Assembly: GCA_026646875.1 (NCBI GenBank)
Contig: JAPKHL010000022.1
Location: forward strand, 1-40,236
Origin: Rhodocyclaceae bacterium
GTDB taxonomy: Bacteria; Pseudomonadota; Gammaproteobacteria; Burkholderiales; Rhodocyclaceae
Direction: 5' to 3'
DNA: 40,236 nt
Shown piece by piece: positions 1-8,337 of the stretch; within the stretch, counting starts at the first letter, position 1, and each line of letters begins with the position of its first letter. The notes beneath the pieces are model-generated. The model worked only from the letters and a program-made list of their open reading frames with translations, was not told where the DNA came from and did not search any database. The position numbers and the translations under genes are program-made.

Positions 1-401
1 TCGATCCGCTCGATGTCCTCGAGCTGGATGTTGTTGAGGTTGCTGCCACCGTACTTCTCGGTGCGCTTGAGTCCGTCGACCAGCACCAGCGTCTGGCTGG
101 CGTCGAAGCCGCGCAGGCTGATGCTCGAGCTGCTGCCGGAGTCCTTCACGTACACGCCGTGGGCGTCCTGCAGGACCTCGGAGAGCGAGCGCCCGGCGTG
201 ACGGCGGATTTCCTCGCGGCCGACCACCTGCACGGTGGCATTGACCGTATCGACGGCCTGGGCGTGGCGGGCGGCGGTGACGAAGGTCTCGGCCAGCCGC
301 GCTTCGTCCGGCGCCCCGGCCTGCGCGGGCACGGGCAGGAAAATGCCGGCGACGGACGCCGCGAGAACGCCGAGACGCTGGAAGTGGATGACTGCTTGCA
401 T
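1..401 (-). CDS. TonB-dependent outer-membrane receptor, N-terminal part (cut by window edge)
   Basis: The first 133 codons of an outer-membrane active transporter that would import an iron chelate or another scarce ligand using TonB energy; the rest lies beyond base 1. The start is the ATG at 401, with AGGA about 8 nt upstream overlapping the stop of the preceding gene. Residues 1-28 form a signal peptide ending in AQA. A plug domain follows: FVTAARHAQAVDT resembles the TonB-box region, then VVGREEIRRHAGRSLSEVL, ISLRGFDASQTLVLVDG and the start of the VERIEV-type motif at the edge. It is 10 nt downstream of a second receptor in the same orientation, so the two were probably co-transcribed. 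The ligand cannot be told from the plug alone. Confidence 0.85.
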   Translation of the reverse strand, partial: MQAVIHFQRLGVLAASVAGIFLPVPAQAGAPDEARLAETFVTAARHAQAVDTVNATVQVVGREEIRRHAGRSLSEVLQDAHGVYVKDSGSSSSISLRGFDASQTLVLVDGLKRTEKYGGSNLNNIQLEDIERI

Positions 402-411
402 GGGATGTTCC

Positions 412-2555
412 TCAGAAGGTGCCGGTGAGGCCGACGACGAAGTGACGGGGCTTGCCGACGACGATCGAAAGGTCCTCGGCGTTGTAGACGTTGTCGTAGG
501 TGCCGCTCAGGTAGTTGGGCGCGTCGTTGGTACCGCGCGCCGCCGTCCAGTAGTACTTGTCGAAGAGGTTGTTGACCCGCGCGAAGACGGACCAGCGGCC
601 GGCATGGGCGGTCTTCAGCGCGTAGTTGGCCTGCAGGTTGAAGAGCGTGCGCCCGGCCCACTTTTCCTGATTGATCTCGTCGGCCCAGGACCACGAGCGC
701 GCATCCATCTCCAGCGCCAGCCGGAAGCCGCCGCCGGGCTGCCAGCCGAGGGTGGCGAACAGCGTGTGGCGCGGCACGCGCGGCACGCTGTTGCCGGTGT
801 TGTCGTGGCTGACCAGCAGCGGATTGGCGACATAGGGGCTGCCCAGGGCCTGGTTGAATTTCTCGTAGCGGGTGAACACGGCGCGCGTGTAGCTGTAGGC
901 GAGGTCGAGCGTGAACTGCCGCTGGCGGTCGCTCTTCAGCGACAGCTCGAGGCCCCGGTTGCGCACGCCGCCGACGTTCTCGTAGCGCTCGACGTCGCTG
1001 CCGCCGGCACTGCCGTACTGCCCGACCGAGCTGGTGATGAAGTCGTCGCGCTGCACCTGGTAGACCGCCGCTTCCAGCTCGAGCGGCACGCCGAGGGCGG
1101 CCGTGCGCAGGCGCGTGCCGAGTTCGACGTTGATCGCCCGCTCCGGCTTCAGGGTCTCGTTGTTGGCGACCTTGCCGCCGGTCGGCGACAGGCTGCCGCC
1201 GTAGAGCTGCTGCGCGGTCGGTGTGCGGAAGCCGGTCGACAAGTTGCCGAAGAGATCGAGCGCCGCGCTGCTGGCATGCGTGGCGCCGATCCGCCAGGAG
1301 GCCACCGAGAAACTCCTGGAGCGCGAGAACGGCGTGGCGATGCTGCGCGTGGCGCCGCTGGAGAAATCCAGTCCGATGTGGTCGTAGCGGGCATTGCCGG
1401 TCAGCGTCAGGCGCGGATCGAGCAGGTATTTCAGCTCGCCGTAGAGCGCCTGCACCGACTCTTCGGTCACGTTGTTGTCAAGCACCGCGCCGGCGGCGAC
1501 GACATTGCCGGCGTTGCCGCACGGCATGCGCGTGCAGTAGCTGACGCGCGCCGTGTTGTGGTTCTCGTAGCGGTTGTCGCGCAGGTCAATGCCCCCCAGC
1601 CAGCCCAGGCTGCCGTGCGAGGCCCGCCACTCGCCCTTGACGCCGCGCTGCACCTGGTCGTAGTCGTTGTTGGTGGTGTACAGCGACTGCGCGCCCGGAG
1701 TGGCATCGCCGATCGGCTGGCCGCTCGCGCTCATGCGCTGCGGGCTGGACCAGTAGAAGGTGCGGTCGCGGTATTCGTAGGCGGTGGCCAGCAGGTTGCT
1801 GGTCGGCGTCAGCGCGTTGGCGTAGGTGACGTTGAACTTGTCCAGTTCGACGTCGTACATGCGCGTGAAATCGCGGCCGATGCGTCCCTCCGGGTCGAGC
1901 AGCGCCTGCGTCGCCCCCTTCACCGAGCCGTGCTTGTCCTTGAAGCGCGAGGATTTCTCGAAGCCGAAGGTCAGGTCGCTGCCCTCGCCGAGGACGAAGC
2001 GCAGGTTGCCGTCGATGTAGTCGGCCTGATAGGCGGACTGCCAGTAGTAGTCGTCCGCCTCGCGGTGCGACACCTGGATGTGGCCGGTCCCCCAGTCGCC
2101 GGCGATGCCGGCGCGCGCGAGCTGGCGGTTGTAACCCCAGGAGCCGGTGTCGGCGGCGACGGTGACGCCCTTGTAGCGCGCGCCGCGCTTGGTGGTGATG
2201 ACCACCGCGCCGGCCAGCGCGTCCTCGCCGAAGAGATAGGAGGCGCCGCCCTTGATGACCTTGATCGATTCGATGTTGTCGAGGTCGATGTTCACCTTGC
2301 CGGTGCGCTCGAACACCGGCACCCCGTCGATGACGATCGCCACCCCCGGTTTCTCGCCCATGTAGCGCTGGTTCTCGACACCGCGCAGCTTGATCTTCAG
2401 CTCGTCGCCGGAAGACAGGTCGGCGGTCACGCCGGGAATCGCGTTGAGCATCTCGATGAGATTCTCCGGCCGCCGCTCGTCGATCGCCCGGCCGGAAATC
2501 TCGTGGATCGACGAAGCAGGACAGGCAGCGCACGCATCGTTATCACTTTTCTCAT
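412..2555 (-). pseudogene. TonB-dependent receptor with a frame-breaking 5' deletion
   Basis: The long frame encodes a nearly complete receptor. The plug begins IHEISGRAIDERRPENLIEM, continues with KIKLRGVENQRYMGEKPGVA and IKVIKGGASYLFGEDALAGA, and the beta-barrel ends in the typical terminal Phe (VVGLTGTF). This frame has no credible start codon or signal peptide. A start with a strong RBS (GGGAGGTG) exists at 2555, and it begins like a signal peptide (MRKVITMRALPVL). That start is in a different frame and stays so into the plug. I infer that the rest of the signal peptide and the TonB-box region are missing, in a length of 1 mod 3, around 2510-2540. A TAGAAT -10-like hexamer lies at 2580-2585. 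As written, the protein would not be exported. Either the gene is dead or the assembly is wrong here. Confidence 0.8.
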
Positions 2556-2934
2556 AGACACCTCCCTTTTTGGGCGGCGATTCTAGGGAGGCGCCCGAAT
2601 CGCCGGAATGTGACAAATTGCCGCTGCGACAAAGCGTCGCGCACGATGTGCGGGGTAGAACCGGCACCGGGAGCAATGCAGTGCACGCCCACGCCCCTCC
2701 TCCTGCAGTGCCGCATCCCTCGCTCCGACTCGGGTTCCGCCAGCATCCCGGGACCATTGCCGGCCGTTTGTCGGAGCGAAAGCCAATGAGGATGAATCGC
2801 ATTCACTACGTGTTACAATCCGTCACGAAAAGATCCGCGGCAGCCAGAACGCGGAACGCCCATTCCCAGCCAGCCGATTGCCCGACAGCGATTCAGCCAG
2901 CCCGGTCACCTTCCCCATCGAGGTCATCGACACC
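2556..2934. promoter_or_regulatory. Divergent intergenic region between two receptor genes, with a palindrome over a promoter-like site
   Basis: About 380 bases without a gene separate the divergent receptor genes. A perfect interrupted palindrome, TGAAT-CGC-ATTCA, lies at 2793-2805, just before a TACAAT -10-like hexamer (2814-2819) that points toward the gene at 2935. This position suits a repressor such as Fur, but agreement with the 19-bp Fur consensus is poor, so the identity of the regulator is open. I see no cobalamin or other riboswitch on either strand. Confidence 0.4.
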
Positions 2935-5040
2935 ATGAATCGCCACGCCCATGTCCGCGCCGGGCGGAGCGGCATCGCCGCCGCCATCGCCGCCCTGCCC
3001 TTCCTCTCTCCCGCCCTTTGCCTCGCCGAGCCGGAACCGGTGCTCGGCGACGTCGTCGTCAAGGCGCAGCACGTCGAAGCGGATCGCTTCATCACCCAGG
3101 GCAAGGCCGCCGGTGTCGGCAAGAGCCCGGTCAGCATCCAGGACACGCCGTTCTCGATCAGCTCGATCGATGTCGGACAGATCCGCGAGACCGGTGCGAA
3201 GAACGTGCAGGACGCACTGCTCTACAGCGCCGGCGTCTACGCCGGCCGCTACGGCTTCGACACGCGCGGTGACTGGGCGGCGATCCGCGGCCTGGGCAGC
3301 GCCACCTATCAGGACGGACTGCGCCGGATCTACGGCTTCTACAACAACGTCCGCCCGGAGATCCATGCACTGGAACGGATCGAGGTCCTCAAGGGGCCGG
3401 CCTCCGTGCTCTACGGTCAGGCCGAGCTGGGCGGCATCGTCAATGCCGTGAGCAAGCGCCCGCAGGCGACGGCAGCGAGGGAAGTGGAGGTACAACTGGG
3501 GTCGCACAACCGCCGGCAACTCGCGGCGGACCTGACCGGGCCGCTCGATGCCGACGGCAAGTGGCTGTACCGGGTGGTCGCGCTGGGACGCGAAAGCGAC
3601 ACCCAGGTCGATCACGTCAACGACGACGCGCGCCTGTTCATGCCCTCGCTGACCTGGCGGCCGAGCGCCGACACCAGTCTCACCCTGCAATACACGCAGC
3701 AGGAGAACCACAGCAAGGTCTCCTCGCAGTTCCTGCCGAGCAAGGGCACGCTCGACGCCGCCCCGCTCGGCCGGATTCCCAGCAGCCGCTTCGCCGGCGA
3801 ACCGGGCTGGGATCGCTACGACACGAAACTGGACGAGGTTTCGGCCTTCTTCGAGCAACGCCTCGCCGGCGACTGGAAGCTGGTCGGCAGCCTGCGCCAG
3901 TCGGAATCGAGCGGCATCACGCGCGAGATCTACACGACCGTCGGCGCCATCCCGGACGATGCCGGGAACATCACGCGCACCATCCATACCGCCGACCGCA
4001 AGACGGACATCCTCTCCGGCGACGCGCGCGTCGAGGGGCGCGTCGAGCTGGGACCGACGCGCCACCAGCTGGCCATCGGCATCGATTACCAGGATGCCTA
4101 CTGGGAGGAGTACAACTACGCCTCCTCGGCCACCGGCGGCGGCACCTTCAACGTCTACGCCCCGGTCTATGGCAACCTGAACGCTGCGGCGCTCACCGGG
4201 AGCGACCGGCCCGACAACCGGATCGTCCAGACCGGTCTCTATCTGATGGACCACATGGAGATCGGCCGCTGGATCGTCTCCGGCGCACTGCGCCGCGACA
4301 CCAACCGGAACACCGTGCTGAACCTCGCTCCGACGCCCGCCGCGACGATCCGCAACAGCGCGACGACCGGCCGGCTTGGCCTGATGTACCGCTTCGACAA
4401 CGGCCTGTCCCCCTACCTCGGCTACTCGGAAGCCTTCGTGCCCAACCTCGGCACCGACGGCTCCCCCTCCGGCGGCTACCTCAAGCCGACGACCGGCAAG
4501 CAGAAGGAGGCCGGGGCCAAGTACCTCTCCGGCAACGGCAACACTTCCGCAGCGTTCGCCTATTTCGACATCGAGGAAACCAACCGCGTGGTCCAGGGCG
4601 CCACGCCTGGCGGCGTCGAGCAGGTCGGCGCCACCTCGCAGGGCTGGGAGATCGAGCTGCGGCAGCGGATCGGCGGACTCGAGCTGATGGTCGGCTACAT
4701 GGACATGGAGGCCGTCAACGCCACCACGAAAAAACGCCTGAGTTCGATCGCCGAGAAGGCCGGTTCGCTCTGGGGACAGTACTCGCTCGGCCACGGCTGG
4801 CGCGTCGGTCTCGGCGCCCGCCATATCGGCAACGTGACCGGTGCCAACAGCCTGCCAGTGGTCCCCTCGGTGACGCTGTACGACGCCATGATCGGTTACG
4901 ACACGGGGCCGTGGGCCTTCCGCTTCGACGTGAAGAACCTTGCCGACAAGGAATACGTCTCCTGGTGCCGGCGCGAAAACGGCGACTGCGGCTACGGCGA
5001 GCGCCTGAACGCCATGCTCACCGCGCGGTACAAGTTCTGA
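2935..5040 (+). CDS. TonB-dependent siderophore receptor (FhuA/FoxA/FcuA-like)
   Basis: A 701-residue outer-membrane receptor for a ferric siderophore. I chose the ATG at 2935 because it opens a signal peptide (about residues 1-31, ending ALCLA); an upstream in-frame TTG would add residues with no export signal. After the TonB-box-like GDVVVKAQ come the plug motifs PVSIQDTPFSISSID, IRGLGSATYQDGLRR and IEVLKGPASVLYGQAELGG, typical of the siderophore-receptor family. The barrel ends with FRFDVKNLADKEYVSWCRR and a terminal Phe. A C-terminal cysteine pair (SWCRRENGDCGYG) resembles that of hydroxamate-siderophore receptors, so a ferrichrome- or ferrioxamine-type ligand is a reasonable guess, not shown. 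Its stop codon overlaps the start of the PepSY gene, indicating one operon. The -10-like TACAAT and palindrome upstream suggest repression when iron is ample. Confidence 0.9.
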   Translation: MNRHAHVRAGRSGIAAAIAALPFLSPALCLAEPEPVLGDVVVKAQHVEADRFITQGKAAGVGKSPVSIQDTPFSISSIDVGQIRETGAKNVQDALLYSAGVYAGRYGFDTRGDWAAIRGLGSATYQDGLRRIYGFYNNVRPEIHALERIEVLKGPASVLYGQAELGGIVNAVSKRPQATAAREVEVQLGSHNRRQLAADLTGPLDADGKWLYRVVALGRESDTQVDHVNDDARLFMPSLTWRPSADTSLTLQYTQQENHSKVSSQFLPSKGTLDAAPLGRIPSSRFAGEPGWDRYDTKLDEVSAFFEQRLAGDWKLVGSLRQSESSGITREIYTTVGAIPDDAGNITRTIHTADRKTDILSGDARVEGRVELGPTRHQLAIGIDYQDAYWEEYNYASSATGGGTFNVYAPVYGNLNAAALTGSDRPDNRIVQTGLYLMDHMEIGRWIVSGALRRDTNRNTVLNLAPTPAATIRNSATTGRLGLMYRFDNGLSPYLGYSEAFVPNLGTDGSPSGGYLKPTTGKQKEAGAKYLSGNGNTSAAFAYFDIEETNRVVQGATPGGVEQVGATSQGWEIELRQRIGGLELMVGYMDMEAVNATTKKRLSSIAEKAGSLWGQYSLGHGWRVGLGARHIGNVTGANSLPVVPSVTLYDAMIGYDTGPWAFRFDVKNLADKEYVSWCRRENGDCGYGERLNAMLTARYKF

Positions 5041-6359
5041 TGCGTCCGCTCTGTCTCGTCGCGCATCGCTGGCTGGGCCTGCTCACCGCGCTGTTCCTGT
5101 TCATCACGGGGATCACCGGCGCGGTGATTTCCTGGGACCACGAACTCGACGGCTGGCTGAACCCCCATCTGACCGAGGCCAGGAGCAGCGGCGTCCCCCT
5201 GCCCCCGCTCGAGCTGGCCAGCCAGGTGGAAGCCCGCTACCCGCAGATCCGGGTCACCTCGGTGCCGCTCGCCGTGGCACCGGGCGAAGCCCTGGCCCTG
5301 TTCGTGCAGCCGCGGGTCGACCCGGAGAACGGCCGCCTGTTCGACCCCGGCTTCAACCAGGTCTTCCTCGACCCGGCGACCGGCGAGGAACTGGGCAAGC
5401 GGCAGTGGGGAGCGGTCTGGCCGGTGACCCGCGAGAATTTCGTGTCCTTCCTCTACAAGCTGCACTACAGCCTGCACCTTCCCGAAATGTTCGGCAGCGA
5501 CCGCTGGGGAATCTGGCTGCTCGGCATCATCGCCATCGCCTGGACGCTCGACTGCTTCGTCGCCGTCTACCTGACCCTGCCGGCGCGGCGGCGCGCGCGA
5601 ACGCCGGATGAAGCCCTGGCCGACGAAGCGCGCGACGACATGCCGCCCGGACGCACCTTCTGGCAACGCTGGAAACCGGCCTGGCGGGTCCGCTGGCGCG
5701 CCGGCAACTACAAGCTGAACTACGACCTGCATCGCGCCTTTGGCCTGTGGACCTGGCTCCTGCTGCTGATTCTCGCCTTCACCGCGTTTTCCCTGAATCT
5801 GCGCCGCGAGGTGTTCATCCCGCTGCTGACCGGTGTATCGAACCTGACACCGACCCCCTTCGACCAGCGCCCGCGTAGCCCGAAGCACGCACCGATCTCC
5901 CCGCGCCTCGGCTACCCGGAGATTCTCCCGCAGGCGCAGCTCGAAGCGGCGCGGCGCGGCTGGCAGGAACCCGCCGCACGGATCGGCTACGCCCAGAACT
6001 TCGGCATCTTCAGCGTCGACTTCCACTACCCGGACGCCGATCACGGCAGCGGCGGCGCCGGCCACAAGCGCCTCTACTTCGACGGGCAGGACGGTCGCCC
6101 GCTGGGCGAGCGGCTGCCCTGGACGGGAACGGCGGCGGACATTTTCGTGCAGGCCCAGTTTCCTCTTCATTCGGGACGCATTCTTGGACTCCCTGGGCGC
6201 ATCCTAGTCTCCGCCATGGGACTGATAGTCGCCCTGCTGTCCGTCACCGGCGTCTATCTCTGGTGGAAGAAGCGCGCGGCCAGGCGCACGGCTCAGGTGC
6301 GCCGTCGCCCCGCCCCCGGCCATGCCGGCGCCACGGCCGGAATCGGCCGGCCGGTCTGA
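5040..6359 (+). CDS. PepSY-associated TM-helix inner-membrane protein
   Basis: A 439-residue inner-membrane protein of the PepSY_TM family. Four hydrophobic segments lie at roughly residues 12-32, 157-178, 237-258 and 387-411, with periplasmic PepSY-like loops between. Conserved family features include the N-terminal HRWLGLLTALFLFITGITG, WDHELDGWLNP, KLHYSLHLP, and a second histidine-led helix YDLHRAFGLWTW. Members encoded next to siderophore receptors are thought to help reduce or release iron from the chelate at the inner membrane; that role is inferred from context. The start overlaps the receptor stop by one base (TGATG), so the two are translationally coupled. The C-terminal tail after WWKKRAARR is basic and probably cytoplasmic. 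Confidence 0.9.
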   Translation: MRPLCLVAHRWLGLLTALFLFITGITGAVISWDHELDGWLNPHLTEARSSGVPLPPLELASQVEARYPQIRVTSVPLAVAPGEALALFVQPRVDPENGRLFDPGFNQVFLDPATGEELGKRQWGAVWPVTRENFVSFLYKLHYSLHLPEMFGSDRWGIWLLGIIAIAWTLDCFVAVYLTLPARRRARTPDEALADEARDDMPPGRTFWQRWKPAWRVRWRAGNYKLNYDLHRAFGLWTWLLLLILAFTAFSLNLRREVFIPLLTGVSNLTPTPFDQRPRSPKHAPISPRLGYPEILPQAQLEAARRGWQEPAARIGYAQNFGIFSVDFHYPDADHGSGGAGHKRLYFDGQDGRPLGERLPWTGTAADIFVQAQFPLHSGRILGLPGRILVSAMGLIVALLSVTGVYLWWKKRAARRTAQVRRRPAPGHAGATAGIGRPV

Positions 6360-6462
6360 GTCCACGCTGGCCTCCCCCGCCCGCCGGCCTGCCTTGCCAG
6401 CGGGCTTGCCGAGCCGCCGCGAAACTGACACCCTCGCGGTTTTTCCCGACGCCCGGACCACC

Positions 6463-6885
6463 ATGCCCCGCATCCAGATCGAACTGCCGGCGCAGTTCCC
6501 CTTCGCCACCGACCTGCCGCTCTACCTCAGCCACATCAACTACGGCGGGCACCTCGACAACGCGCTGCTGCTGACCGTGGTGTCGGAGGCGCGCGCGCGT
6601 TTCTTCCAGTGGCTGGGCTACAGCGAACGCGATGTCGAGGGCGCCGGGATCATCGTCGCCGACGCGGCGGTGCAGTACCGCGCCGAGGCCTTCCACGGCG
6701 AGACGATGGTGGTGCGCATGGCCGCCGCCGACTTTTCGGGCAAGGGCTGCGACCTGCTCTGGCAGATGTGCGACCGGGCCAGCGGCCGCGAGGTGGCGCG
6801 CGGCAAGACCGGGATCGTCTTCTTCGACTACGCGACGCGGCAGGCGGTGGCCGTGCCGGCGGGGTTCCGCGCGCGGGCCGGCTGA
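6463..6885 (+). CDS. Acyl-CoA thioesterase, hotdog (4HBT) family
   Basis: A 140-residue single-domain hotdog protein expected to hydrolyse an acyl-CoA thioester. The segment HINYGGHLDNALLLTVVSEA matches the 4HBT active-site helix (usual form H-x-DN...E-AR), with the catalytic-type Asp in HLDN. The second half gives the expected strand pairs (VQYRAEAFHGETMVVRMA, TGIVFFDYATRQAVAVP). Length is normal for the family. I chose the ATG at 6463 because homologues start close to this point; upstream in-frame codons are Pro/Arg-rich and look non-coding. It follows the PepSY gene by about 100 bp and converges with the CBS-DUF294 gene, the two stops abutting at 6885/6886. Its substrate is unknown. Confidence 0.8.
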   Translation: MPRIQIELPAQFPFATDLPLYLSHINYGGHLDNALLLTVVSEARARFFQWLGYSERDVEGAGIIVADAAVQYRAEAFHGETMVVRMAAADFSGKGCDLLWQMCDRASGREVARGKTGIVFFDYATRQAVAVPAGFRARAG

Positions 6886-8337
6886 TCAGCCGGCGAGGTA
6901 GGCGCGCGCCAGCCGCTGCTGCAGCCCGCGCGCCTGCTTCAGCGACTCCTTGAGGATCAGCCGGTCGAGCTCGTGCAGGCGGTCGGGATCGACCCGGTTG
7001 GCGGCCTCGGCGTCGCCGCCGCCGGTCTGGCGCTCGAGGCGCAGCCGCTGGATGTGCTGGAAGGCGTCGATCAGTGCCGCCAGTTCGTGCGCCTGCAGGC
7101 CGGCCGGCGCGGCGGCGGCGCTCAGCCGCTCGACCGTGTTGGTGCCCGGCACGCCATGCGCCAGCGCGTAGATGCGCGCGGCGTCGACGAAGGGGCGCGC
7201 GCCGTGCCGCTTGAGATCGATGGTGTGCGGATGGGCCTTGTCGTCGTCGTAGCGGAAACCCTGCCACCAGTTGAGCGGCGATTCCCAGTTCATGGTGCTG
7301 TCGGCCAGGGCACGCAGGAAGATCGGGTGCTCGGGCGCGCGCGCGAGCAGCCAGGCGCGCAGTTCCTCGGCCAGCGCCTCCTGCCCGTAGAGCGGGCGGA
7401 AATCGAAGAAAATCGTCGAATTGAGCACGGCCTGCGGCTCGGCGCTGGCCAGCCAGCCCGCGAAGGCGCCGCGCCATTCGTCGAGCGACAGGCACCAGGC
7501 CGGGTTGCCGGCCATGATGCCGCCCTTGCACAGGGGGAAGCCGCAGGTGTCGAGCGCGGCATTGACCGCCCGCGCGAAGGGCAGGAAGACGGCGCGCAGC
7601 GTGTCGGCCTCCGCCGCCGAGGCGGCCTGAAAGACGATCCCGTTGTCCTGGTCGGTGGCCAGCGTCTGCTCGAGCCGCCCTTCCGAGCCGAAGACCAGCC
7701 AGCACCATGGCACGTAGGGCAGCTCGAACCCCTCGGCGACGCGCTCGACAAGCTGCAGCGTGAGCAGGTCGTTGAGCGCGGAGATGCGCTGGCAGATAGT
7801 CTGTGCGCCGACGCGGCCGGCCAGCAGGACGCCGGCGAAGGCGCGGATCTCGGCGGCCACGGCGGCCAGCGCCGGAACGTCGGGTGCTGCGCGGATGGCC
7901 GCCACCAGGGCACTGGCGCGGGCGCCGGGCGGCTGGTAGAGGTCGGCCTGCGAGACGATGCCGGCATAGCGTCCGTCGCCGTCGGTAAGCACCAGGTGGC
8001 GGACGCCCCGCCGGACCATCAGCACGCTGGCCTGGTGCAGCGTGGCGCTGGTCGGCAGGCAGATCGGGGCGGCGGTCATCATGCCGGCGACCGGGGCGTC
8101 GAGATCGGCGGCCGCGAGGGCGATGCGCCGCAGCACGTCGCGCAGGGTGACGATGCCGAGCGGCACGCCGCTCGCCGGGTCGCAGACGGCGATGGCGTCC
8201 GCCATCGCCGCGTCGAGCCGCGCCAGCGTCGCCCGCACGCTCGCCGAGGGCGGCACCGCGAGCGCCGCGTCGCGCGGCAGGCACTGCAGCGCGGCGAACG
8301 GCGACAGGCTGTCCACACTAGTAGCGCAGACGGGCAT
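6886..8337 (-). CDS. CBS-pair / DUF294 putative nucleotidyltransferase
   Basis: A 483-residue cytoplasmic signalling protein. Two CBS domains (about residues 25-80 and 84-136; GIVTLRDVLRRI, MVRRGVRHLVL, GIVSQADL) would bind an adenosine nucleotide. A GlnD-like nucleotidyltransferase domain follows with GSEGRLEQTLATDQD at about 217-231, matching the GS..R.E....TD.D active site, so catalysis looks possible. The C-terminal DUF294 helical domain (about 335-480) includes HTIDLKRHGARPFVDAARI. I chose the ATG at 8337 because the protein is family-like from there; a start at 8397 would add basic residues read out of the upstream gene. It overlaps the upstream exonuclease-fusion gene by 20 nt, so the two are likely translationally coupled. 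The target of nucleotidylation is unknown. Confidence 0.85.
   Translation of the reverse strand: MPVCATSVDSLSPFAALQCLPRDAALAVPPSASVRATLARLDAAMADAIAVCDPASGVPLGIVTLRDVLRRIALAAADLDAPVAGMMTAAPICLPTSATLHQASVLMVRRGVRHLVLTDGDGRYAGIVSQADLYQPPGARASALVAAIRAAPDVPALAAVAAEIRAFAGVLLAGRVGAQTICQRISALNDLLTLQLVERVAEGFELPYVPWCWLVFGSEGRLEQTLATDQDNGIVFQAASAAEADTLRAVFLPFARAVNAALDTCGFPLCKGGIMAGNPAWCLSLDEWRGAFAGWLASAEPQAVLNSTIFFDFRPLYGQEALAEELRAWLLARAPEHPIFLRALADSTMNWESPLNWWQGFRYDDDKAHPHTIDLKRHGARPFVDAARIYALAHGVPGTNTVERLSAAAAPAGLQAHELAALIDAFQHIQRLRLERQTGGGDAEAANRVDPDRLHELDRLILKESLKQARGLQQRLARAYLAG

Noticed and set aside
2556..2802. Extension of the damaged TonB receptor to an upstream start at 2802
   Set aside because: The added residues have no signal peptide or receptor similarity and run through the promoter region. 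The RBS and signal-like start at 2555 are better, in the other frame.
2556..2934. A cobalamin or other riboswitch in the receptor leader
   Set aside because: A GGCACTGC stretch on the minus strand recalls part of a B12 box, but the conserved flanking elements are absent.
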